A stretch of DNA of 64,000 nucleotides, from positions 1 to 64,000 of the forward strand of contig CAYQKN010000001.1 in NCBI GenBank assembly GCA_964417885.1. Direction: 5' to 3'. Origin of the DNA: UKL13-2 sp964417885. GTDB taxonomy: Bacteria > Pseudomonadota > Gammaproteobacteria > Burkholderiales > Usitatibacteraceae. Shown here piece after piece: positions 34,856-42,614 of this stretch. Made by a program: the position numbers and the translations under genes. Within the stretch, counting starts at the first letter, position 1; each line of letters begins with the position of its first letter. A model generated the notes under the pieces. The model saw only the letters and a program-made list of their open reading frames with translations, was not told where the DNA came from and did not search any database.

Positions 34856-37318
34856 ATGACAAAGCCGATTTCCCTGAGCGGGCTGGCCCTGCTGACGCTG
34901 CTGATCGCGTCGCCGGCACCTGCGCTTGGCACGGAAAGCAAGCGTTACCAGCTGCCGCCACAGGCGATGGTCGATATGGTCGACGCACCGTTGATTCCGC
35001 AAACCCAGCTGTCACCGGCGCGCGATTGGCTGATGCTTCTGGAGCGGCCGGCCCTGCCATCGGTGGCGGAACTCGCGCAACCCGAACTGCGGCTGGCAGG
35101 CCTGCGCATCAACCCGCGCAACAATGATCAGAGCCGCACCGGGCAGGCAACCGGTATCAAGCTGATCCGCATTGCCGAGCGGGTTGAAAAGACCATATCC
35201 GGCCTGCCGCCGGGCAGCCGGATCGGCGAGGCGCAGTGGTCGCCAGACGGCAGGCGAATCGCCTTTACCGCCGTACGTGACGGCGCAATTGACCTGATGG
35301 TGGCGGACGTCACCAACGGCGCGGTGGCGAGGAAAGTGATTGATCGTCCGCTCAATGGCGCGCTCGGCCGCGCGTTCACCTGGCACAGCGATTCAAGATC
35401 GCTGCTTGCCAACCTGCTGCCAGCCGGCCGTGGTCCGGCGCCCAAGGCGACGCTGGTGGCTAACGGGCCGCTGATCCAGGAAAATCTCGGCCGCAAGAAT
35501 GCCGCGCGCACCTACCAGGGACTGCTCAAGTCGCCGCATGACGAGGCCCTGTTCGAGTATTACGGCAACGCGGAACTGGTCAAGGTTGGCCTTGACGGGC
35601 GGGTCATGCCGCTGGCGTCGGGCATGATCCGGTCGTTCCAGCCTTCGCCCGATGGTGAGTACCTGATGGTCCAGTTCATCAGGCGCCCTTATTCCTATTC
35701 CGTGCCGGTGGCCCGTTTTCCGCTGAAGACCGAAATTCGCGATGCGCGCGAGTCCGATGCCGGCAAGATCATCAAGGTATTGTCTGACCTGCCGCTGGCC
35801 GAGGACGAAGAACTTGATCCGGATGCCGTCCGGAAGGGGCCGCGCCAATACGCCTGGCGCGGCGATGCAGGCGCCACCATCACCTGGGTGCAGCCGATTG
35901 AAGGCCGCCGCAACAACATACTTGGCGACCAGCTGTTCGCGCTGACTGCGCCATTCGACGCCGAGCCGCAGTCGCTGGCCCGGCTGGAGTTGCGCTACCA
36001 GACCACCTACTGGGGGCGCGATGATGTCGCGCTGACGGTCGAGATGACGCGCAAGACCCGCCGCATGGTGACCTGGCGCATATTCCCGGGCGACCCCGGA
36101 CGCGCGCCGGTCAAGCTGTTCGAACGCTCGTCGGAGGACCGCTATGGTGATCCGGGAACGCCGGTCACCGAATCGAACGCGCGCGGCGGGCGGGTGCTGA
36201 ATTTTTCGCCGGACGGCAGGTCGATTTACCTTAGCGGCATCGGTGCATCAGCCGAGGGTGAGCGCCCTTTCATCGACCGTTTCGATCTCGACACGCGCGA
36301 GGCGAAACGCCTGTTCCGTTCCGAGGCGCCCAACTACGATGTGCCGATGGCGCTGTTCGATACCGGCCCGGCGCAGAAGCTGCTGCTGCAGCGCGAAAGC
36401 CTGAGCGAGGCGCCCAACATATATCTGCGCGACCTGGCCAGCGGCGGCATGCAGCCGCTGACGCGCTATGCGACGCCGAAGAATCCGGTTGCCAACGTCA
36501 GCAAGGAAGTGATCCGCTACAAGCGCAAGGACGGCGTGGAGCTCTCCGCCACGCTCTATCTGCCGGCCGGTTACCGGCGCGAGGACGGACCGCTGCCGTT
36601 GCTGATGTGGGCCTACCCGCGCGAGTTTCGCTCGGCGGACGCGGCAGGGCAGGTGACGGGCTCACCGTTTCGCTACGTGCGGCCAAGCTTCAGCGGGCCG
36701 CTGCCGTTCCTGACCCAGGGCTACGCTGTGCTGGACAACCCGGCCATGCCGATCGTCGGTGAAGGCGGCAATGGCAAGGAACCCAACGATACCTATCTGC
36801 CGCAATTGATCGCCAGCGCCGAAGCGGCAATCGATGAAGTGGTCAGACGGGGCGTCGCCGACCGCAACAGGATCGCGGTCGGTGGCCATTCGTATGGTGC
36901 CTTCATGGTCGCCAATCTGCTGGCGCACACCAAACTGTTCGCGGCCGGCATCGCCGAATCCGGCGCCTACAACCGCACCCTGACACCGTTCGGCTTCCAG
37001 GCCGAAGATCGCACCTTCTGGAAAGCACGCGAGGTCTACAGCCAGATGTCGCCGTTCAATTTTGCCGACCAAATCAAGTCCCCGCTGCTGATGATCCATG
37101 GCGAGGCCGACTCCAACGCCGGCACCCACCCGCTGCAAAGCGAACGCTTTTACCAGGCCATTCGCGGTCTTGGCGGCACGGTGCGCCTGGTGATGCTGCC
37201 ATATGAAGATCACGGCTATCGCGGACGGGAATCGGTCCTGCACCGACTCTGGGAAGCGCAGCGCTGGCTGGATAAATACGTCAAAAACGGCGGCAAGGCG
37301 GGGCAAGTAAACCAGTAA
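34856..37318 (+). CDS. Secreted S9-family (prolyl oligopeptidase-type) serine peptidase
   Basis: The 820-residue precursor has a signal peptide (residues 1-24, ending APALG), a beta-propeller-like N-terminal region, and a C-terminal alpha/beta hydrolase domain. The catalytic serine is in GHSYGAF, the Asp in HGEADSNAGT and the His in YEDHGYRG. The mature start (LPPQAMVDMVDAPLIP) resembles chloroplast-type glutamyl endopeptidases and related bacterial S9 proteins. The ATG at 34856 is chosen because the signal peptide begins there. The stop codon lies within the first bases of a 66-bp palindromic repeat. Confidence 0.9.
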   Translation: MTKPISLSGLALLTLLIASPAPALGTESKRYQLPPQAMVDMVDAPLIPQTQLSPARDWLMLLERPALPSVAELAQPELRLAGLRINPRNNDQSRTGQATGIKLIRIAERVEKTISGLPPGSRIGEAQWSPDGRRIAFTAVRDGAIDLMVADVTNGAVARKVIDRPLNGALGRAFTWHSDSRSLLANLLPAGRGPAPKATLVANGPLIQENLGRKNAARTYQGLLKSPHDEALFEYYGNAELVKVGLDGRVMPLASGMIRSFQPSPDGEYLMVQFIRRPYSYSVPVARFPLKTEIRDARESDAGKIIKVLSDLPLAEDEELDPDAVRKGPRQYAWRGDAGATITWVQPIEGRRNNILGDQLFALTAPFDAEPQSLARLELRYQTTYWGRDDVALTVEMTRKTRRMVTWRIFPGDPGRAPVKLFERSSEDRYGDPGTPVTESNARGGRVLNFSPDGRSIYLSGIGASAEGERPFIDRFDLDTREAKRLFRSEAPNYDVPMALFDTGPAQKLLLQRESLSEAPNIYLRDLASGGMQPLTRYATPKNPVANVSKEVIRYKRKDGVELSATLYLPAGYRREDGPLPLLMWAYPREFRSADAAGQVTGSPFRYVRPSFSGPLPFLTQGYAVLDNPAMPIVGEGGNGKEPNDTYLPQLIASAEAAIDEVVRRGVADRNRIAVGGHSYGAFMVANLLAHTKLFAAGIAESGAYNRTLTPFGFQAEDRTFWKAREVYSQMSPFNFADQIKSPLLMIHGEADSNAGTHPLQSERFYQAIRGLGGTVRLVMLPYEDHGYRGRESVLHRLWEAQRWLDKYVKNGGKAGQVNQ

Positions 37319-37382
37319 ACCCCAGCACTGGCGCGGCATTCGGGACGAAAATGGCTGGAAAGGCGCGCCAGTGCTGGGGTTT
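37317..37382 (+). repeat. 66-bp stop-associated palindromic repeat, copy 3
   Basis: This is the most regular copy, with a perfect 19-bp terminal inverted repeat (AAACCCCAGCACTGGCGCG and its complement) around the core GAAAATGGC. The first two bases overlap the TAA stop of the S9 peptidase gene. It lies between that gene and the promoter of the downstream tRNA, on the same strand as the peptidase. Confidence 0.93.
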
Positions 37383-37405
37383 AATAAATTTGTGCGCTGC
37401 AATCC

Positions 37406-37434
37406 TTGACGGCAATACGGCTTCAAGCCATAAT
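37406..37434 (+). promoter_or_regulatory. Sigma-70 promoter of the CAT-anticodon tRNA
   Basis: TTGACG (37406-37411) and CATAAT (37429-37434) are separated by 17 bp, close to the consensus. The bases after the -10 element are TCGCGCCC, a GC-rich discriminator of the type found at stable-RNA promoters under stringent control. The tRNA begins 40 bp downstream of the -10 element. Confidence 0.75.
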
Positions 37435-37474
37435 TCGCGCCCTTTGGGAGAGAAGTTGTCGCTCTCGAAATAAT

Positions 37475-37551
37475 GGCCAATTAGCTCAGCCGGTTAGAGC
37501 GACGGAATCATAATCCGCAGGTCCCCTGTTCGAATCAGGGATTGGCCACCA
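37475..37551 (+). tRNA. tRNA with CAT anticodon (elongator Met, or Ile2)
   Basis: The 77-base sequence folds as a cloverleaf: acceptor GGCCAAT/ATTGGCC, D-stem GCTC/GAGC, anticodon loop ATCATAA giving CAT, T-arm CCCTG/CAGGG around TTCGAAT, and an encoded CCA. The first acceptor pair is a normal G-C and the anticodon stem lacks three consecutive G-C pairs, so it is not initiator tRNA. Whether it is elongator Met or the lysidine-modified Ile2 cannot be settled by eye. The outer anticodon-stem pair is an A-C mismatch. Confidence 0.93.
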
Positions 37552-37563
37552 GGACACTCGGAA

Positions 37564-37585
37564 GGGCCAGCGTTGCTGGCCCTTT
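37564..37585 (+). terminator. Rho-independent terminator after the CAT tRNA
   Basis: GGGCCAGC and GCTGGCCC form an 8-bp perfect stem with a 3-base loop, followed by TTTCTCGTT. It lies 12 bp after the tRNA CCA end. The tRNA is therefore a monocistronic unit. Confidence 0.85.
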
Positions 37586-37623
37586 CTCGTTAAGCCACCA
37601 TAAACGGGCTGCGAGGCCCCAAT

Positions 37624-37677
37624 TTGGCGACTCCGCTGCTCATCGGGCACAAGCCCGATTCCGCTGCTCATCGCCAA
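37624..37677. repeat. Nested inverted and direct repeat between the tRNA and miaB
   Basis: Outer arms TTGGCGA (37624-37630) and TCGCCAA (37671-37677) enclose an inner hairpin ATCGGGC-ACAA-GCCCGAT (37642-37659). The same stretch contains a 14-bp direct repeat TCCGCTGCTCATCG at 37632 and 37660. It has no long T-run. It could be a leftover mobile palindrome or a structured leader for miaB. I see no coding potential in it. Confidence 0.7.
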
Positions 37678-37763
37678 CTTGAAGCCTCTCGCTCCGTTTC
37701 TGATGGCTTCCATTCGCAAAATCAGCACCTGCCCGGGTTATTCCCCGCCACCAGGAGATAAAG

Positions 37764-39146
37764 ATGTCCGCCGTTATTCCCAAGAAGGTTTTCATCAAGA
37801 CCTTCGGCTGCCAGATGAACGAGTACGACTCGGACAAGATGGCCGACGTGTTGAACGCCTTTGAAGGTTATGAGAAGACCGCGACGCCGGAAGACGCGGA
37901 TGTGATTCTCTATAACTCCTGCTCGGTGCGCGAGAAGGCTTCCGAGAAGCTGTTCAGTGACCTGGGGCGAATCCGTGAACTCAAGGACGCAAAGCCGGAA
38001 CTGCTGATCGGTGTCGGCGGCTGCGTTGCATCGCAGGAGGGGGATGCGATCGTCGATCGCGCGCCCTATGTCGATCTGGTGTTCGGGCCGCAGACATTGC
38101 ACCGCCTGCCGGCGATGATTCGCGCCAAGCGCAGCAGTGGTCAGTCGCAGGTCGATATTTCCTTTCCCGAAGTCGAAAAATTCGATCACCTGCCGCCGGC
38201 CCGCGTGGAAGGCGCGACCGCATTCGTGTCGATCATGGAAGGCTGTTCCAAGTACTGCAGTTTCTGCGTGGTGCCCTACACCCGCGGCGAGGAAATCTCG
38301 CGCCGCTTCGATGCGGTCATGGCAGAAATCAATGCGCTGGTGAAGCAAGGTATTCGCGAGGTGACGCTGCTGGGCCAGAACGTGAATGCCTACGTCGGTG
38401 CGATGCCAGACGGCGAGCAGGCCGACTTTGCGCTGCTGCTGTCGGCCGTTCACGCAATCCCGGGCCTTGAGCGCATCCGCTACACCACCTCGCATCCGCT
38501 GGAGTTCAACCAGCGGCTGATCGACGCCTACGGCAGGCTGCCCAAGCTGGTCTCGCAGTTGCACCTGCCGGTGCAGTCCGGATCGGACCGGGTGCTGGCG
38601 GCGATGAAGCGCAACTACACGGTGATGGAGTACAAGTCCATCATTCGCCGCCTGCGTGCGGTGCGCCCTGACATCTCGATCACCAGTGACTTCATCGTTG
38701 GTTTTCCAGGCGAGACGGAAGAAGATTTCGAGCGCACCATGAAGCTGATCGCGGAAATCAATTTCGACGGCAGTTTCTCGTTTGTCTATTCGCGCCGCCC
38801 GGGCACCCCGGCCGCCAGCCTCAGCGACGATACGCCGCAGGCGGTCAAGCTGCAGCGCCTGCAACGGATGCAGAAACTGCTCGACGCGCAACTGCATGCC
38901 CACTCTGCTGCCATGGTGGGATCAGTACAGCGGGTGCTGGTCGAGGGTGCCTCGCGCAAGGATGAAAACGAACTGATGGGACGCACCGATAACAATCGCG
39001 TGGTGAATTTTCCGGCGGCCGGCGCCGAATCGGCGCGGCTGGTTGGACGCTTTGTCGACGTGACCATCACGTCTGTCAGCCACTACACGCTGCGTGGCGA
39101 GATCGTGGTCAACGAGAGCGTCACCGCAGCAGCAGTCGCGGCCTGA
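37764..39146 (+). CDS. miaB: tRNA-2-methylthio-N6-dimethylallyladenosine synthase MiaB
   Basis: MiaB adds a methylthio group to i6A37 in tRNAs. The 460-residue protein has the N-terminal auxiliary-cluster cysteines in TFGCQMNEYDSDKM, NSCSVREKA and GGCVASQEG. The radical-SAM motif CSKYCSFCVVPYTRG and a C-terminal TRAM domain (about residues 380-450) follow. The gene heads the miaB-phoH-ybeY-corC-lnt block, and phoH starts 3 bp later. An AGGAG ribosome site precedes the ATG. Confidence 0.98.
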   Translation: MSAVIPKKVFIKTFGCQMNEYDSDKMADVLNAFEGYEKTATPEDADVILYNSCSVREKASEKLFSDLGRIRELKDAKPELLIGVGGCVASQEGDAIVDRAPYVDLVFGPQTLHRLPAMIRAKRSSGQSQVDISFPEVEKFDHLPPARVEGATAFVSIMEGCSKYCSFCVVPYTRGEEISRRFDAVMAEINALVKQGIREVTLLGQNVNAYVGAMPDGEQADFALLLSAVHAIPGLERIRYTTSHPLEFNQRLIDAYGRLPKLVSQLHLPVQSGSDRVLAAMKRNYTVMEYKSIIRRLRAVRPDISITSDFIVGFPGETEEDFERTMKLIAEINFDGSFSFVYSRRPGTPAASLSDDTPQAVKLQRLQRMQKLLDAQLHAHSAAMVGSVQRVLVEGASRKDENELMGRTDNNRVVNFPAAGAESARLVGRFVDVTITSVSHYTLRGEIVVNESVTAAAVAA

Positions 39147-39149
39147 AAG

Positions 39150-40124
39150 ATGAAAACACCCACGCTTGAATTTGCCTTTACCCCGGTCGACAACCGCCGC
39201 CTGATGACGCTGTGCGGATCGATGGACGCCCATATCCGCCAGATCGAGGCGGCGCTCGATGTATCGATTTCGCGCCGCGGCGAGAAGTTTTCCGTCTCCG
39301 GTGAGCGCGAGCGGATCGAACTTGCCGCCAAGGTCCTGAACCGGTTCTACGCCAAGGCGCACAACGACCTGTCGGTGGAGGAAATCCAGCTCGGTATCGT
39401 CGAGATGAGCCGCGCACGGGACGGCAAGCCGGCGCCGGTAGCCGAGGTGGTCGAGGAGGAAATCGCGCTGCACACGCGGCGTGCCGACCTGCGTGCGCGC
39501 ACCGACCGACAGTCACAGTACATCAGGCAGATGCAGACCCACGACATCACCTTTGGTGTCGGCCCGGCCGGCACCGGCAAGACCTATCTGGCGGTCGCCC
39601 AGGCGGTCGACGCCTTCGAGCGTGACCTGGTGAAGCGTATCGTGCTGACCCGGCCCGCCGTCGAGGCCGGCGAAAAACTGGGCTTTCTGCCCGGAGATCT
39701 GACGCAAAAGACCGACCCGTATCTGCGGCCGCTGTACGACGCGCTCTACGACCTGCTGGGGTTCGACAAGGTCAACCGCATGTTCGAGCGCCAGCAGATC
39801 GAAGTGGCGCCGCTGGCATTCATGCGCGGCCGCACGCTCAACCACTCTTTCATCATTCTCGACGAGGCGCAGAACACGACGCCCGAGCAGATGAAAATGT
39901 TCCTGACCCGGATCGGCTTCGGTACCAAGGCAGTCATCACCGGCGATGTGACGCAGGTTGACCTGAAACACGGCACCACCAGCGGCCTGATCGACGCGCG
40001 CAACGTGCTGCACGGCATCCGCGGTATCGCCTTCACCATCTTCCAGGCCAATGACGTGGTGCGCCATCCGCTGGTGCAGGCCATCGTCACCGCCTACGAA
40101 GCGCATCACCGGCAGATCCGCTGA
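39150..40124 (+). CDS. ybeZ: PhoH-like ATPase (YbeZ)
   Basis: YbeZ is a P-loop protein linked genetically to the endoribonuclease YbeY and to rRNA processing. The 324-residue protein has an N-terminal KH-like segment, Walker A (GPAGTGKTYLAVAQAV) near residue 137, the conserved LTRPAVEAGEKLGFLPGDL, and Walker B (FIILDEAQN). The stop overlaps the next start (TGATG). In most relatives ybeY follows directly; here a PLP-dependent lyase gene intervenes. Confidence 0.96.
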   Translation: MKTPTLEFAFTPVDNRRLMTLCGSMDAHIRQIEAALDVSISRRGEKFSVSGERERIELAAKVLNRFYAKAHNDLSVEEIQLGIVEMSRARDGKPAPVAEVVEEEIALHTRRADLRARTDRQSQYIRQMQTHDITFGVGPAGTGKTYLAVAQAVDAFERDLVKRIVLTRPAVEAGEKLGFLPGDLTQKTDPYLRPLYDALYDLLGFDKVNRMFERQQIEVAPLAFMRGRTLNHSFIILDEAQNTTPEQMKMFLTRIGFGTKAVITGDVTQVDLKHGTTSGLIDARNVLHGIRGIAFTIFQANDVVRHPLVQAIVTAYEAHHRQIR

Positions 40125-41239
40125 TGGCCGTCACCCCGTCCGAACAGGCGCGCGCGGCACTCAAGCGCCAATGCAACCGCCTGGTCACCGGCCACGTTGC
40201 GCCGCGGCCGCAGAACGAACTGCTGGCGATCGCGGACTGGATGTCGGCGCGCGAGTACGACATTGACAATTACGGTACCGGCAAGCTGATTTCCGACTTC
40301 GAAGCCAAGGTCGCCAAGCTGCTCGGCAAGCCTGCCGCACTATTCATGCCCAGCGGCAAGATGGCAACGCTGATCGCGCTCAGGATATGGGCAGACCGCT
40401 CGCACAATGCCGATTTCGGCATGCATCGGACGGCGCACCTGGAGCTGCACGAGGAGCATGCCTACCGCAAGCTGCACGGCCTGCGCGGGCATTTCATCGG
40501 CCGGCCCGGTGAGCCGATCCTGGCAAATGATTTCAGGCGCCTCGACAAACCGCTGGCGTCGCTCGTCATCGAACTGCCGATGCGCGAGATCGGCGGCAAG
40601 CTGCCGCCGTGGGACGATCTGCTTGAGCAGCGCAAGATCGCGTCGGGGCGCGCCACGCGCTTGCATCTCGACGGCGCGCGTTTGTGGGAAGCCCTGTCGT
40701 TCTACCCGGGCAAGACCTATGCGGAAATTGCGGCGCTGTTCGACTCGGTCTACGTGTCCTTTTACAAGGGCATCGGCGGGCTCTCCGGCGCGATGCTGCT
40801 GGGCGACGAGGCGTTCATTGCCGAGGCGCGTGTGTGGCTCATCCGCCATGGCGGTACCATTTACCAGCAGTATCCCATCGTCGCCAGCGCCGCGATGCGA
40901 TTCGATGCGCGGCTCGCGCGCATGCCGGAGTATTTTCAGCGCGCGCTGAGCTTTGCCGAGGCGATCAAGTCGCTGCCTGGTGTCACGGTCAACCCGACGG
41001 TGCCGCAGGCCAACATGATGCACCTGCGCTTCGCGGTGCCGGTGCAGAAATGGGAATATGCGCGCGACCACATGGCGGCCAGCGAACGTATCTGGCTGGG
41101 CGCGCCGCGCAAGCTGGATGACAAAGGCGTGGCCGAAGTCGAGATCTATGTCGGCGAGGGCCTGATGAGCCTGACCGACCAAGAAGTGGTCGCGGCGTAC
41201 CGGCAGCAGCTGCAGGTGGCGGGAACTGGCGGCGCATGA
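40124..41239 (+). CDS. Threonine aldolase / beta-eliminating lyase family PLP enzyme
   Basis: This 371-residue fold-type I PLP enzyme belongs to the beta-eliminating lyase family that includes low-specificity threonine aldolases. The probable Schiff-base lysine is Lys215 in SFYKGIGGLSGAML. The upstream Asp that holds the pyridine nitrogen is in LHLDGARLWEA. An N-terminal motif NYGTGKLISDFEAKVAKLLGK replaces the usual DNT-type start of bacterial threonine aldolases, so the substrate may differ. It overlaps both the ybeZ stop (TGATG) and the ybeY start, making it a fully coupled insertion in the operon. Confidence 0.85.
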   Translation: MAVTPSEQARAALKRQCNRLVTGHVAPRPQNELLAIADWMSAREYDIDNYGTGKLISDFEAKVAKLLGKPAALFMPSGKMATLIALRIWADRSHNADFGMHRTAHLELHEEHAYRKLHGLRGHFIGRPGEPILANDFRRLDKPLASLVIELPMREIGGKLPPWDDLLEQRKIASGRATRLHLDGARLWEALSFYPGKTYAEIAALFDSVYVSFYKGIGGLSGAMLLGDEAFIAEARVWLIRHGGTIYQQYPIVASAAMRFDARLARMPEYFQRALSFAEAIKSLPGVTVNPTVPQANMMHLRFAVPVQKWEYARDHMAASERIWLGAPRKLDDKGVAEVEIYVGEGLMSLTDQEVVAAYRQQLQVAGTGGA

Positions 41240-41676
41240 GCGGCCGCAACCGCATCGCCATCCAGCGTGTGAGCCGCATCCGCGGCATCCCGTCCGACCG
41301 CCTGTTCCGCAAATGGCTGCTCGCTGCGTTGCCGGCGCCGGCTGAACTTACGCTGCGCATCGTCAACGCCGCCGAAGCGCGCAATTTCAATTCCGCCTTT
41401 CGCGGCAAGGACTATCCCACCAATGTGCTGACCTTTGTCTATCACGAGCCGGCGGCAAAGCGGCTTGAGGGAGACATCGTACTGTGCGCGCAGGTGGTGG
41501 CGCGCGAGGCGCGCGAGCAGGGCAAGCCGCTGGAAGCGCATTACGCGCACCTTGCGGTACACGGCGTGCTGCATCTGGCCGGTATGGATCATGAAAAACC
41601 GCGCGAAGCGCAGGCCATGGAATCGCGCGAAACGGCAATTCTCGCCCGGCTGGGCTACGCCGACCCCTACTGCTGA
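41236..41676 (+). CDS. ybeY: Endoribonuclease YbeY
   Basis: YbeY is a zinc-dependent endoribonuclease for 16S rRNA maturation and ribosome quality control. The 146-residue protein has the signature HGVLHLAGMDH, holding the three zinc histidines, and the preceding substrate segment GKDYPTNVLTF. The ATG at 41236 overlaps the lyase stop (ATGA). It is followed by corC after 65 bp. Confidence 0.96.
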   Translation: MSGRNRIAIQRVSRIRGIPSDRLFRKWLLAALPAPAELTLRIVNAAEARNFNSAFRGKDYPTNVLTFVYHEPAAKRLEGDIVLCAQVVAREAREQGKPLEAHYAHLAVHGVLHLAGMDHEKPREAQAMESRETAILARLGYADPYC

Positions 41677-41741
41677 GCTGCGTCGCGAACCGTCTGCGCG
41701 GTTGTGATACATTGATTTCCCCGTAACAACCTTCACTCTCC

Positions 41742-42614
41742 ATGGACGATTCACCCAAACGCTCGCTGCTGGAGCGCCTTTCTTCCATGCTGCTGCGCGA
41801 GCCGGAAGACCGCGGACAACTGGTGGAATTGCTGCACGGTGCGTTTGAGAAGAACCTGCTGGACGCCGAAGCCCTGGCGATGATCGAGGGCGTGATGCAG
41901 GTTTCGGAAATGCAGGCCCGCGATGTGATGATTCCGCGCTCGCAGATGGACATGATCGATGTCGAGGAACAGCCCGCCGCCTTCATCCCGTTCGTGATCG
42001 AGACCGCGCACTCGCGCTTTCCGGTCTACGAGAACGGCAAGGACAACGTGATCGGCATCCTGCTGGCCAAGGATCTGCTGCGCTACTACGCCAATGCCGA
42101 GGAGTTCGATGTCCGCGACATGCTGCGACCGGCCGTGTTTGTGCCGGAAGCGAAGCGGCTCAACGTGCTGCTGCGCGATTTCAAGGCCAACCGCAATCAC
42201 ATCGCCATCGTGGTGGACGAATACGGCGGCGTCAGCGGCCTCATCACCATCGAAGATGTGCTGGAGCAGATCGTCGGCGATATCGAGGACGAATTCGATT
42301 TCGACGAAACCGAGGACAACATCCTGCCGGACAAATCCGGCCGGTTTCGCGTCAAGGCCGTCACCGAGATCGGCGATTTCAATGATGCGTTCGAGACCCA
42401 TTTCTCCGACGACGATTTCGACACGGTCGGCGGGCTGGTGATCAACCAGTTCGGACGCGTACCCAAGCGCGGCGAGTCGGTGACCTTCAACGGCTTCAAA
42501 TTCCTGGTGCTGCGTGCCGACAGCCGCATGGTGCATTCGCTGCTGGTCGAACGTATCGTTGCCGCCGAGCCGGATTCGAAAGACCCGTCGTCGTCGAATC
42601 AACAGCCGGCATGA
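41742..42614 (+). CDS. corC: CorC/HlyC family protein with CBS domains (YbeX)
   Basis: CorC-type proteins are linked to magnesium/cobalt efflux and, as YbeX, to ribosome homeostasis. The 290-residue protein has two CBS domains (about residues 60-190, with ARDVMIPRSQMDMID and HIAIVVDEYGGVSGLITIED) and a C-terminal CorC_HlyC domain (about residues 205-280). There is no membrane domain. It overlaps lnt (ATGA), its usual partner. Confidence 0.95.
   Translation: MDDSPKRSLLERLSSMLLREPEDRGQLVELLHGAFEKNLLDAEALAMIEGVMQVSEMQARDVMIPRSQMDMIDVEEQPAAFIPFVIETAHSRFPVYENGKDNVIGILLAKDLLRYYANAEEFDVRDMLRPAVFVPEAKRLNVLLRDFKANRNHIAIVVDEYGGVSGLITIEDVLEQIVGDIEDEFDFDETEDNILPDKSGRFRVKAVTEIGDFNDAFETHFSDDDFDTVGGLVINQFGRVPKRGESVTFNGFKFLVLRADSRMVHSLLVERIVAAEPDSKDPSSSNQQPA

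Noticed and set aside
37486..37837. Minus-strand frames across the CAT tRNA and the following spacer
   Set aside because: They run through a tRNA, a terminator and a palindrome, and have no recognisable protein features.
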